From the IMG/VR virus record IMGVR_UViG_3300003891_000011, positions 1 to 28,199 of that record: a DNA stretch of 28,199 nucleotides. One strand, written 5' to 3'. Position 1 is the stretch's first letter. The number at the start of each line of letters is the position of its first letter. The notes under the pieces are model-generated. The model made no database searches, was not told the DNA's origin, and was given only the letters and a program-made list of their open reading frames with translations. The stretch is from a virus. The translations under genes were made by a program, and so were the position numbers. This document shows, piece by piece, positions 1 through 6,864 of this stretch.

Positions 1-14
1 ATAATTTTTGCCTA

Positions 15-43
15 TTGACAAATTTATTTTTATCTGATATAAT
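15..43 (+). promoter_or_regulatory. Consensus sigma-70 promoter with extended -10
   Basis: TTGACA at 15-20 and TATAAT at 38-43 are separated by exactly 17 nt, and TG at 35-36 adds an extended -10. Every base of both hexamers matches consensus. Transcription would start near 50 and read into the recombination module, about 50 nt before the first start codon. It is by far the best promoter in the window, so it probably drives an early operon through host RNA polymerase; the early timing is inference. Confidence 0.9.
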
Positions 44-99
44 ATGGTTAAAGAAATGGAGATAGGAGTAAGGATGGGAAAAGCGAAAGGAGGATGATG

Positions 100-1020
100 A
101 TGAATCTGGAAGATGTGAAAAAATCGGTTATGAGTCAGGTGGAGGGGTGCAGGGACTTTTACGAGGTCGGGAAGAACCTCAAGACCAAATCTTGCCAGGA
201 TAACACCGATCTAGTGATGAATGGCGAAATCTATCGGTTAACTGACTGGTCGGGATGGCAACTTTGCAGGAAGATTGATGTTCCATGGTCGTATGCCAAG
301 CGATGCCCTGCAGATCTTCGTGACGAGAACATAAATTACTGGCTGGGTAGGGCCGAGAAGGAATTCCTAGTTCGAACTCGGGAAGTAAATGTAAAGTATG
401 TTCGGGCTGTTTTGTCGAATAGTTACTATGTGGTGAATAACTGCGATCTGCTGGATTCGATCAGTCCAGCACTTGCGAAGGCTCTGGAATACAGAGTTTA
501 TGATTTTAATGTTGATGATGACTATTTTCATCTATTTTATCAGGGAGAGAATATCAAAGATGGGGTTAAGATCGGTTTCATGCTGGAAAATTCTGAAACC
601 GGCAAGCGTGCGTTGGTAATTCAATCTGTCATTTACGAGGGTGGGCGAAATATGATACTCCCGCAAGGGCTTGGTAGTTATACTCACCGACATCTGGGAA
701 TAGATATTGATGAGGTGAAATCTGCACTTGAGATCATTGTGTCCAGTAAAGATATTAGGCAGAAAGTTCGCGAGATTGTGGATAGTGCCCAGATGGTAAT
801 TAGTGAAAGTCGGTTTGAAGAGGCAGTGGAAAAAATTGCCGAGATTAAGGGGGAAAAAGTTGCCGAGGAGTTTAAGGAGAAATTTGCGGGAAAATCTCCG
901 ACGGTGTGGGAGGTGGCAATCTCGGTTTCCGATCTGGCATGCGAGGATGGTGATAAGAACGAAAAGGTTGATATTCAGAGAATTGCTGGAGGGGTTCTTC
1001 TGGGGGTATATAGGAGATAG
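100..1020 (+). CDS. DUF932-like phage/plasmid protein
   Basis: This 306-aa protein resembles the DUF932 family (phage/plasmid-like proteins of unknown biochemical role). The recognisable part is the segment around VRAVLSNSYYVVNNCDLLDSI, where family members have a conserved 'RA-LS--Y---DN-DLL' pattern, followed by a central beta-rich region and a GLGSYTHRHLG segment. The C-terminal third is Lys/Glu-rich and probably helical. Three ATG codons stand in tandem at 94, 97 and 100. GGAGG at 89-93 touches the first but is 6 nt from the third, so the start at 100 is preferred. It is the first gene after the promoter at 15-43 and leads the recombination module, so a role in DNA metabolism is likely but not shown. 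Confidence 0.7.
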   Translation: MNLEDVKKSVMSQVEGCRDFYEVGKNLKTKSCQDNTDLVMNGEIYRLTDWSGWQLCRKIDVPWSYAKRCPADLRDENINYWLGRAEKEFLVRTREVNVKYVRAVLSNSYYVVNNCDLLDSISPALAKALEYRVYDFNVDDDYFHLFYQGENIKDGVKIGFMLENSETGKRALVIQSVIYEGGRNMILPQGLGSYTHRHLGIDIDEVKSALEIIVSSKDIRQKVREIVDSAQMVISESRFEEAVEKIAEIKGEKVAEEFKEKFAGKSPTVWEVAISVSDLACEDGDKNEKVDIQRIAGGVLLGVYRR

Positions 1021-1047
1021 GAAGTTGGAGAAAAAAAGGAGGGAAAA

Positions 1048-1695
1048 ATGGCAGAGGAAAAATCATCTTGGTATGAAATCGGCTTTGGCGGGTTACCGAA
1101 AGCTGAAGCCGAGGCCACGAAGCGTGGCATTCGGTCATTTTTTGTGCCTAGGGGGGAATCGAGAGAAGTTATTTTTCTAGACAAAGATCCATTTTGTTTT
1201 TATGAACATTCAATTAAGATCGGGGAAAGTTATGGCAACAATTTCGTTTGTCTTCAAGGTATTTCTCCCCGATGTCCGTTTTGCGAGAAGGACCCCCGTA
1301 GCCGGCATTATGTCGGCTACTGGACAGTTCTCGATCTGACTGGATTTATCGGAAAGGATGGGAAGAAGTATAGGAACATGCGTTTGCTCTTCCAGGCAAA
1401 ACCGCAGGTGCTGAAAAAGTTAAAATTGAAAATCGAGAACAGACTTGGGGGAGATATTAGCAGAGCAAAATTCTTGATTTCGCGATCCGACGATCCGAAG
1501 GCGCCTCGGGTTGGTGATGATTTCGAGTTTATTGAAAAGGTGCCGGAAGAAAAATTGGTAGACAAAGATGGTAAGCCACTGAAGGCTTTCGATTATAAAA
1601 CCATTTTCGTTCCGCTCACACTCGAGCAAGCAATAGCGACACTTGAGGACGAGATGGAATTGAGTGATAGTCCTGAAGAGGAAATCGCATACTAG
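1048..1695 (+). CDS. Putative gp32-like single-stranded DNA-binding protein
   Basis: This 215-aa protein matches the pattern of phage ssDNA-binding proteins of the gp32-like type: an N-terminal region with RSFFVPRGESREVIFLD, then PFCFYEH, a Cys-bearing segment with a CPFC pair that could bind zinc, then a beta-rich YWTVLDLTGFIGKDGKKY core and a strongly acidic tail (EDEMELSDSPEEE) as expected for an SSB. The start follows a strong AAAGGAGG at 1037-1043. It lies between the DUF932-like gene and a helicase, and upstream of recA, consistent with coating ssDNA during recombination or replication. A separate OB-fold SSB is encoded at 7370. The assignment rests on overall pattern, not on an invariant motif. 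Confidence 0.55.
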   Translation: MAEEKSSWYEIGFGGLPKAEAEATKRGIRSFFVPRGESREVIFLDKDPFCFYEHSIKIGESYGNNFVCLQGISPRCPFCEKDPRSRHYVGYWTVLDLTGFIGKDGKKYRNMRLLFQAKPQVLKKLKLKIENRLGGDISRAKFLISRSDDPKAPRVGDDFEFIEKVPEEKLVDKDGKPLKAFDYKTIFVPLTLEQAIATLEDEMELSDSPEEEIAY

Positions 1696-1702
1696 TCAGC
1701 TA

Positions 1703-1747
1703 CCCGCCCCCTGAATGGGACGGGTTTCCGCGCCCGAATAATCTATG
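1703..1747 (+). promoter_or_regulatory. Leader element with two mutually exclusive hairpins, copy 1
   Basis: Between the SSB-like stop and the helicase ATG lies a GC-rich leader. CCCG 1703-1706 plus CCC 1708-1710 can pair with GGG 1717-1719 plus CGGG 1721-1724. The same CGGG can instead pair with CCCG 1733-1736 around a TTCCGC loop, extended by a T-G wobble. The two hairpins exclude each other. The last 40 nt (1708-1747) match 9453-9492 at 33 of 40 positions without gaps, ending on the start codon in both. No normal ribosome binding site precedes this ATG, so translational control is a reasonable inference. Confidence 0.6.
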
Positions 1748-3079
1748 GAAAAAATGGTTTATGTTTCCGGTTGGGCTCGGGTGTCTGGGCTTGACCAGGA
1801 TCTCCGAAATCGGTGGATAGATCTGCTTCGAATTAACCAGAAGCCGACTTCGGAGTTTTCAGAGCCACAAGTTATCCGTCTTTTCGAGGAGCACCCGGAT
1901 GGGTCTTTCTGCGTTCCTCGGCAATTTCCGCAACTCAGTATTCTGCGAGCAAGAGGATATGAATTTTGTAGGAAACTAAAGTGTGGGGAAAAGCAGGATA
2001 GGTTGCGAAAGTCAGGGGAGGCTATTCGGCTCAGGGATGAACAAGGAGAGGCCCTCCGGGTGTTTCTCAGAGATGAAGAGTCGGGGAGTTTGGGAGGGAT
2101 TTTATCGGCTCCTGCTGGATGGGGAAAGACCGTCTGGGCTTTGAAATTGATTTCAATGATTGGCGAGAGGACTTTGATTTTAGTCCACAAGGAATTTTTG
2201 GTTAATCAATGGCGTGAGCGGATTGCACAATTTTTGCCGGGGGTATCGGTTGGATTAATTCAGCAGGATGAATGCGATGTAAATCAAGATATTGTTTTAG
2301 GGATGATTCAATCGCTTTCAAGTCGGGAATATCCAGAGTGGGTTTATAGACACTTTCCAATTTTGTTTTCAGATGAGGTGCACCGCGTTTCGGCGCCTAC
2401 ATGGTCAGTCGTGGTCCCAAAATTTGATTCCAGATATAGGGTGGGAATATCGGCTACTCCATACCGAAAAGATGGCACTGCCAGCGTTTTCCAATGGCAT
2501 ATAGGAGATATTTTATTCAGGGCTAGGGAACAGAGGCTTATCCCGAAGATTAAGTGGGTTAAAACCAATTTTAGAATGATTCGGACTCCTGGGTTTAATC
2601 CGGATGATTTGCCCCGATTTGTTTTATTGAGGAAGATAGTTGAGAACGAGGCTAGAAATAGGTTAATAGTAGATGAGTTAACAAAGGCTGTTCAGGCAGG
2701 GAGAAAGATAATCCTGTTTTCGGAGAGGATAAAACATCTTGAGGATATTTTCAAAAGATTCAAAAAACAACCCGGAATGTCGGAAGTGGTGGTGGATTAT
2801 TATATTGGGAGTCGGTCAGAAGTAGAGTTGAAACTGGCGGAGAAAGCTCAGGTAATTCTAGCGACTTATCAGATGGCGTCTGAAGGATTGGATATTCCTT
2901 CGATTGATACGGTGTTTCTCGCCACGCCGAAGGCTGATATCAAGCAGCCAGTCGGTAGAATACTCAGGCCATTTGAGGGAAAAAAGGAGCCAATTATTGT
3001 GGATTTTGTAGACGATGTTCCGTTTTTGAGTGATTTGGGGAAGATAAGGGAAAGATATTACCGGAGCTTGACAAGTTAA
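1745..3079 (+). CDS. Superfamily 2 DNA helicase (UvsW/XPB-like)
   Basis: This 444-aa protein has the full set of SF2 helicase motifs: Walker A APAGWGKT (residues 122-129), the DEVH box at 210-213, the SATPYRKDG motif III region from 236, and a C-terminal RecA-like domain with a motif V-like segment (ATYQMASEGLDIPS) and motif VI QPVGRILRP. The layout fits compact SF2 translocases such as T4 UvsW or XPB-like helicases, which remodel branched DNA in recombination-dependent replication and repair. The ATG at 1745 has no Shine-Dalgarno and sits at the end of the leader hairpin element; ATG 1754 is an in-frame alternative. A copy of the 16-bp palindrome lies within the gene at 2141-2156. The neighbouring SSB and recA support a recombination role. 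Confidence 0.9.
   Translation: MEKMVYVSGWARVSGLDQDLRNRWIDLLRINQKPTSEFSEPQVIRLFEEHPDGSFCVPRQFPQLSILRARGYEFCRKLKCGEKQDRLRKSGEAIRLRDEQGEALRVFLRDEESGSLGGILSAPAGWGKTVWALKLISMIGERTLILVHKEFLVNQWRERIAQFLPGVSVGLIQQDECDVNQDIVLGMIQSLSSREYPEWVYRHFPILFSDEVHRVSAPTWSVVVPKFDSRYRVGISATPYRKDGTASVFQWHIGDILFRAREQRLIPKIKWVKTNFRMIRTPGFNPDDLPRFVLLRKIVENEARNRLIVDELTKAVQAGRKIILFSERIKHLEDIFKRFKKQPGMSEVVVDYYIGSRSEVELKLAEKAQVILATYQMASEGLDIPSIDTVFLATPKADIKQPVGRILRPFEGKKEPIIVDFVDDVPFLSDLGKIRERYYRSLTS
2141..2156. repeat. 16-bp palindrome TTGAAATTGATTTCAA, copy 1 (in helicase)
   Basis: Arms TTGAAAT and ATTTCAA flank a 2-bp centre. The site lies inside the helicase coding sequence, over the codons just after Walker A. It is identical over 16 bp to the copy at 3451-3466. 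Because coding also explains these bases, a regulatory role at this copy is uncertain. Confidence 0.6.
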
Positions 3080-3098
3080 TTTTAATTGTTAAAATTAA
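3076..3098. promoter_or_regulatory. Perfect 10-bp inverted repeat before the MerR-like gene
   Basis: TTAATTTTAA (3076-3085) and TTAAAATTAA (3089-3098) are exact inverted repeats around a 3-nt TTG centre. The repeat overlaps the helicase stop codon and ends just before the ribosome binding site of the MerR-like gene. No T-tract follows and the arms are all A/T, so it makes a poor terminator. An operator for the adjacent regulator is the simplest inference. Confidence 0.6.
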
Positions 3099-3115
3099 GT
3101 AAGGGGGTGACAAGT

Positions 3116-3454
3116 ATGAGAGAACGGAAGATCAGGTTGCCTCGGTACAAAAAGCCAAAGGTGGCGGAAATTGGCGGAAAGGAGACTGTGCTTTTTACTT
3201 CAGGGATTATGGCGGCGGTGATTCATAGGACTCCTCAAGTGGTGAGACTTTGGGAAAGGACAGGGATTTTGCCGGAGACTCCGTTTCGGAACGAATTGGG
3301 GCATAGGTATTATACTCGGGAAATGATTGATGTGGTTAAGGAATCGGTATCGGGGTTCGCTACGGCAGGGAAGGTTGGGGGCGTATTGAAGCACAAGGAT
3401 CAAATTTACGCCAGTATAAAAGAGGGATGGAATCGGCTCGGAATAAATGTTTGA
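3116..3454 (+). CDS. MerR-like helix-turn-helix DNA-binding protein
   Basis: This 112-aa protein has a central MerR-type winged HTH signature: a helix-turn-helix around FTSGIMAAVIHRTPQVVRLWERTGILPETPF, then the wing-like GHRYYTREMI. In MerR and excisionase families the same order appears as '(I)-(V)-T---LRYWE--GLL-P-R---G-R-YT---'. There is no clear C-terminal effector domain, so it may be a simple phage regulator or excisionase-like protein. The start at 3116 is chosen because AAGGGGGTGA (3101-3110) precedes it; an upstream ATG at 3086 lacks such a site. It is flanked by a perfect 10-bp inverted repeat before the gene and by the 16-bp palindrome over its stop codon, both plausible binding sites. 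Confidence 0.7.
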   Translation: MRERKIRLPRYKKPKVAEIGGKETVLFTSGIMAAVIHRTPQVVRLWERTGILPETPFRNELGHRYYTREMIDVVKESVSGFATAGKVGGVLKHKDQIYASIKEGWNRLGINV

Positions 3455-3474
3455 AATTGATTTCAAGATATAAT
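3451..3474 (+). promoter_or_regulatory. Palindrome TTGAAATTGATTTCAA abutting a TATAAT box, copy 2
   Basis: The palindrome (3451-3466) is followed after 2 nt by TATAAT (3469-3474). No good -35 hexamer stands 16-19 nt upstream of the TATAAT, so a promoter here would probably depend on a bound activator, or be weak. The next gene starts at 3513. A palindrome just upstream of the -10 is the position used by MerR-family operators, and the gene ending here encodes a MerR-like protein; that link is inference. A looser half-match, TTGTGGTTAATTTCAA, follows at 3482-3497. Confidence 0.5.
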
Positions 3475-3512
3475 AGAATAATTGTGGTTAATTTCAAAAA
3501 AAGGAGGGTCAG

Positions 3513-3917
3513 ATGGTAGGCTATGGGAAAGAATTGGCAAGGGCGATGAGATTGGCGGGGAAAGAAAAAAAGCTCAAAGCGAAGAAACTCAAAAGAGCGG
3601 AAAAGGTAATTGTCCAAAACGGGATAATTTCTGTAACCAAGCAATGGGGTAAAAACGGCTCTGGCGGGGAGGAGGTAGACGAGCAGATTCTTCAGATTCA
3701 TCAGTTTCAGACCGAGCCCGCTACCGTGAGGGTTAACTATGGGCTGACGATCAATCTTGGAAATTTCCAGACCGCTCGGGTTGATGTTAGTGTTCAGGTG
3801 CCCTGCTATAAAGAAGAGTTGGCAGATGCCTATGACTGGGCGGTGGCTTTCACCCAGGAACGGGTGAATAGAGAGGCCGAGCAAATTAAGGGGTATAGGA
3901 ATGGTTCACAAGGATAA
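3513..3917 (+). CDS. Conserved phage protein next to recA
   Basis: This 134-aa protein has a very basic N-terminus (residues 1-32, many Lys and Arg) and a compact C-terminal domain with VRVNYGLTINLGNFQTARVDVSVQVP followed by a helical stretch ending in REAEQIKGY. The 'YG-T-NLGN--(S/T)ARVDV' pattern recalls small conserved proteins found beside recombination genes in several phages, but I cannot attach a function. The start follows an AAAGGAGGG site (3498-3506). The gene overlaps recA by 17 nt, which suggests coupled translation and perhaps a shared role in recombination. Confidence 0.7.
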   Translation: MVGYGKELARAMRLAGKEKKLKAKKLKRAEKVIVQNGIISVTKQWGKNGSGGEEVDEQILQIHQFQTEPATVRVNYGLTINLGNFQTARVDVSVQVPCYKEELADAYDWAVAFTQERVNREAEQIKGYRNGSQG

Positions 3918-5001
3918 TCCCCCGGACGAAAGGATTGATCGCCTAAAGGAACTTGCCGAGAAACTCGGCAAGGGAGCTTTGGGGATTGCTTCCGAGATAA
4001 AATATCCGAAAGTGAAACGGATACCTACGGGTATTTTCTCGTGGGATTTCGCCTTGGGGGGCGGAATCCCAGCAGGGCGAATAAATGAAGTGTGGGGGCC
4101 AAAATCTTCCTGTAAAACTACGATGGCACTCAAGTTGATCGCAAGTGCCCAGAAAATCTGTTTTTCCTGCTTCAAAAGTCTTGAGGAATGCGAATGCCGA
4201 AAAAAGAGAACTTGTGTTTCAGCGTGGATTGACGCTGAGGGGGTTTGGGACGAAAAGTGGGCCTTGATAAACGGTGTTGATCTCGAAAGGACTTTTTTGT
4301 CGAGGCCGGAAACCAGCGAGGAGTCGGTTGACATACTGGTGAATCTCATTCAGTCAGGGGATTTGGATTTGGCGGTTTTTGATTCTCTTGCCGCCTTGTC
4401 TCCGATAGCAGAAATGGAGAAGGCAACCGAAGAATGGCAACAAGGTCTTTCGGCTCGCGTCTACAATAAGGGGTGGAGGAAGATTATTGGGGTCTTCAAT
4501 CAGCTCGCCAAGGCAGGTAAACCGCTTCCAACCCTTCTAGTGATCAATCAAATGAGGATGAAAGTAGGAGTGATGTATGGAAACCCCGAAACTAGGCCGG
4601 GCGGGATGGGTCAGGAATTTGTTACTTCGACTGAAACCAAAACCTTCACTGGGAAGTATGAGATGGATAAAGAGTCGGGGAAGCCATTGTCGGTTGAATT
4701 TACCTTCCGAGTGGATAAAAACAAAGTGGCTCCAGCGAAGATCGAGGGAGCTTTCACAATGATTCTCAGCGATACCGAAAAGCGGAAAATCGGCTCGTTG
4801 CTGGAGGAGCCATATTTGGTTGAAACTGGGCTGAGATTCGGGCTTATTGCTCAAAATGGAGAAAACTATTCTACTGGCGGAAGGAGTTTTACCGGGAAGA
4901 TCACCGAGGTAAAAAAGAATATCATTAATTTTTGGTTGGAAAATCGGGATGAGTTTTGCAAATTCAAGGCTCAGCTTTTGGATTTAATGTTGAGGGCGTA
5001 A
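3901..5001 (+). CDS. recA: RecA-family recombinase with Cys-rich insertion
   Basis: This 366-aa protein is a RecA-type strand-exchange ATPase. It has the PTG/ALGGG-PAGR entry region (residues 42-60), a Walker A at 66-73, the catalytic glutamate in DAEG (E113), Walker B ending in D161 (LAVFDSLAAL), and the loop 2 region with INQMRMKVGVMYGNPETRPGG (from 216). Two things are odd. Walker A reads GPKSSCKT, so the invariant glycine before Lys is Cys71 (codon TGT at 4111-4113, one base from GGT). A five-Cys insertion (C87, C90, C97, C99, C105) follows the P-loop helix and may bind zinc. The 3' end overlaps the next gene as TAATG. It fills the role of T4 UvsX here. Confidence 0.93.
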   Translation: MVHKDNPPDERIDRLKELAEKLGKGALGIASEIKYPKVKRIPTGIFSWDFALGGGIPAGRINEVWGPKSSCKTTMALKLIASAQKICFSCFKSLEECECRKKRTCVSAWIDAEGVWDEKWALINGVDLERTFLSRPETSEESVDILVNLIQSGDLDLAVFDSLAALSPIAEMEKATEEWQQGLSARVYNKGWRKIIGVFNQLAKAGKPLPTLLVINQMRMKVGVMYGNPETRPGGMGQEFVTSTETKTFTGKYEMDKESGKPLSVEFTFRVDKNKVAPAKIEGAFTMILSDTEKRKIGSLLEEPYLVETGLRFGLIAQNGENYSTGGRSFTGKITEVKKNIINFWLENRDEFCKFKAQLLDLMLRA

Positions 5002-5342
5002 TGCCAGCTTTGCTTCATATAAGGCCGATGGTTTTGTGCCCACGATATTCGATGGTGGAAGCGAGGGATTGTCGGAATTGCCCAGATCATGAAGCAATAA
5101 ACTGGAAGAAGGGAGAGATACTCTGTAATTTTGATGGGAAGTTGAACCAGTTTGAGTTTGAATTTGAAGGAATGAAGAACTCGGAATTGGAAGTTTGTAG
5201 GTGCGATATTTGTGGTAGGCAATTTATGGGAGATCCGGAGGTAATTCCACCCGTTTGTGATAATGTGATTTGCAGGATGAAAAGTTTGGGAATAGACCCT
5301 TTTCGGAAGAAAAATGAAAAACCTAATATTGGGAAACCGTGA
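5001..5342 (+). CDS. Small zinc-finger protein
   Basis: This 113-aa protein has two Cys clusters. The first is LCPRYS...DCRNCPDH near the N-terminus with an LCNF following it; the second is CRCDICGRQF...PVCDNVIC in the C-terminal half, a typical CxxC...CxxxxC zinc ribbon. The start at 5001 overlaps the recA stop as TAATG and follows GAGGG; an in-frame ATG at 4956 lies inside recA and lacks a ribosome site. The 3' end overlaps the next gene by 29 nt. The function is unknown; a DNA-binding or protein-bridging role within the recombination operon is inference from context. Confidence 0.7.
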   Translation: MPALLHIRPMVLCPRYSMVEARDCRNCPDHEAINWKKGEILCNFDGKLNQFEFEFEGMKNSELEVCRCDICGRQFMGDPEVIPPVCDNVICRMKSLGIDPFRKKNEKPNIGKP

Positions 5343-5676
5343 AAAGATAATTTACGAAAGCAGAATCCTTTCCCAAAAGGTTTCCTTAAAGGAGCTTGCT
5401 TCCCGGTTTCGTATTCCGATCAAAGAAGTATTGAATATGGAGCAAAGGGTCAAATTCAAGGTGGGAAAGGCAAAGAATATTTCTGTTTTCTGTAATGTCG
5501 ATGAGATTCGTGTCGGTAAGCCTTTGCCTGTTAAGAAATTTTTGGAAATGGCGGGATTTCCAGCAGGAACTCATATCTTTGAGATTTTAAAAGGAATGGA
5601 AATCAGATTGACTGCAAATGATATGGTTATTCCTGGCCATAGGTATTATACAATCACAAATTATTTCCGTGAATAG
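5314..5676 (+). CDS. HTH protein with sigma region 4-like N-terminal half
   Basis: In this 120-aa protein residues 24-50 (VSLKELASRFRIPIKEVLNMEQ) follow the pattern of the sigma-70 region 4 helix-turn-helix, 'TL-ELA-RFGVS-E-V-QLE', and are followed by basic residues. The C-terminal half (PVKKFLEMAGFPAGTHIFEILKG...PGHRYYTI) contains a second possible HTH and a wing-like GHRYYT, which also occurs in the protein at 3116. It could be a small transcription factor or a sigma-like protein; regions 1 to 3 of a sigma factor are absent. It overlaps its upstream and downstream neighbours, so it is part of the same operon. Confidence 0.6.
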   Translation: MKNLILGNREKIIYESRILSQKVSLKELASRFRIPIKEVLNMEQRVKFKVGKAKNISVFCNVDEIRVGKPLPVKKFLEMAGFPAGTHIFEILKGMEIRLTANDMVIPGHRYYTITNYFRE

Positions 5677-6013
5677 AGTCAGAAATCAGGAAAATAGATT
5701 TGCTAATGCTATTGGGGGGAAAAGAAAACCCTTTAGTGGGGCTTCGCCGGGTAGCCGGTTTATGAGGGGATCTTTAATCGGCAAAGGTATTGATGTGGAG
5801 TCAGATCAGGTGGTTGGTGAGGCAAAGAGGACGGATAAAAAGAGCATGTCAATAAAGGCGGAGTGGTTGGAACAACTTGATCGGCAAGCGATGTCTAAGG
5901 GGAAAATTCCTGCACTTCAAATCGAATTGGCGTCGGTAAAAAGTCCTTGGCAAAAGGATTGGGTTATGATACCATTGGATGCATTCAAGAGATTGATTGA
6001 GCTATTAAGGTAA
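5669..6013 (+). CDS. Small PD-(D/E)XK nuclease, resolvase-like
   Basis: This 114-aa protein resembles compact phage and archaeal Holliday junction resolvases of the PD-(D/E)XK fold. The visible core is an N-terminal Glu (E8), a GASPGSRFMRG segment, D42 in GIDVESD, the E51-x-K53 motif in VVGEAKRT, then KSMSIKAEWLEQL and a DWVMIPL strand. I chose the GTG at 5669, which overlaps the previous stop region; an ATG at 5618 in the same frame would add 17 hydrophobic residues read from inside the upstream gene. It ends as TAATG with the next gene. Substrate specificity (four-way junction or other branched DNA) is inference. Confidence 0.65.
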   Translation: MNRVRNQENRFANAIGGKRKPFSGASPGSRFMRGSLIGKGIDVESDQVVGEAKRTDKKSMSIKAEWLEQLDRQAMSKGKIPALQIELASVKSPWQKDWVMIPLDAFKRLIELLR

Positions 6014-6864
6014 TGGTATTCGCAGATTCGATAAAAGGATTGATGAAGCCAGCCGGGATAGTTTCCGCCATGAACGATATTGGCGAGAGGCAGGAAATCC
6101 CGTTTCTCACCAGGGAAATAATTGAGAAGAAAGAGCAATTTTTCAGATGCTCGAAGGTTCATAATATTTGCCCGCGAGAAGAAGTTTTGTGTGCTTTTCA
6201 CCGAGTCAGAAGGCAGGAGATTATCAGTTCTTCTAACCAGTTTACCTTTGATATTGGAAGGAAGATTCACGATTTAGTTAGGATCAATTATTTGGGGCCA
6301 AGGGGCATTTTGCTCGGAAAGTGGCTTTGCCCGAAGTGTGGGGCTGAATTTGGAGATTACGATATACCGGAATTTAAGAAAATTGTCCAGATGCCTAAGG
6401 AATGTCAATGCGGATATTCGAGAATGAAGATAGTAGAGCCGGAGTTTTACGATGAAGATTACTTACTGGGCGGCCATACGGACGGCATAATCATAACTCC
6501 GTCGAGAAAAGATTACGGAATCCTCGAAATCAAAAGCCAGAAAAAGGAATATTATGACAAGTATTCCGGCCCCACCTCCCCTGATATTACTCAAATAAAT
6601 CTTTACATGTGGCAAGCCCAGTTAAAATGGGGGGAGCTTTTTTATATAAATAAGAACGATTCTACTTGGAAGGTTCATTTTGTTGAATATGATCCTTCGG
6701 TTATTGAGGAAATTAAGCAACGAATTACCAAGGTGATTTCTGCAGTCAGTAGTATAAACGAAGGAATGCAGAATCCGAAGGATATTTTGCCGGATCGAAT
6801 GTGTCAGAACAGGAGTTTTTGGAGGGCGGCTAACTGCCAAGTGAGGGATTTATGCTTCCAGTAG
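6013..6864 (+). CDS. Cas4/RecB-like PD-(D/E)XK exonuclease with Fe-S cluster
   Basis: This 283-aa protein has a RecB-family nuclease core: H86 (GRKIHD), D157 in GGHTDGII, E172-x-K174 in ILEIKSQ, and a QINLYMWQAQL helix corresponding to motif QxxxY. One Cys near the N-terminus (C53 or C60) plus three at the C-terminus (MCQNR..., NCQVRDLCF) form the spaced arrangement that binds a 4Fe-4S cluster in Cas4 and AddB. A zinc-ribbon-like pair of motifs (CPKC at 106, CQC at 131) lies between. The gene overlaps the resolvase before and the RuvC-like gene after it. A DNA end-processing exonuclease for recombination is the likely role. No CRISPR array or other cas genes are present. Confidence 0.8.
   Translation: MVFADSIKGLMKPAGIVSAMNDIGERQEIPFLTREIIEKKEQFFRCSKVHNICPREEVLCAFHRVRRQEIISSSNQFTFDIGRKIHDLVRINYLGPRGILLGKWLCPKCGAEFGDYDIPEFKKIVQMPKECQCGYSRMKIVEPEFYDEDYLLGGHTDGIIITPSRKDYGILEIKSQKKEYYDKYSGPTSPDITQINLYMWQAQLKWGELFYINKNDSTWKVHFVEYDPSVIEEIKQRITKVISAVSSINEGMQNPKDILPDRMCQNRSFWRAANCQVRDLCFQ

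Noticed and set aside
803-1180. 125-codon plus-strand frame over the DUF932-like gene end
   Set aside because: It is an out-of-frame, Arg-rich reading of the DUF932-like and SSB-like genes without its own ribosome site.
5711-5724. Programmed frameshift at GGGGGGAAAAG
   Set aside because: The run lies early in the resolvase-like gene, whose frame is intact on both sides; no alternative-frame product of interest follows.
6013-6864. CRISPR-Cas adaptation system based on the Cas4-like nuclease
   Set aside because: There are no cas1 or cas2 genes and no repeat-spacer array; Cas4-like nucleases are common in phage recombination modules.
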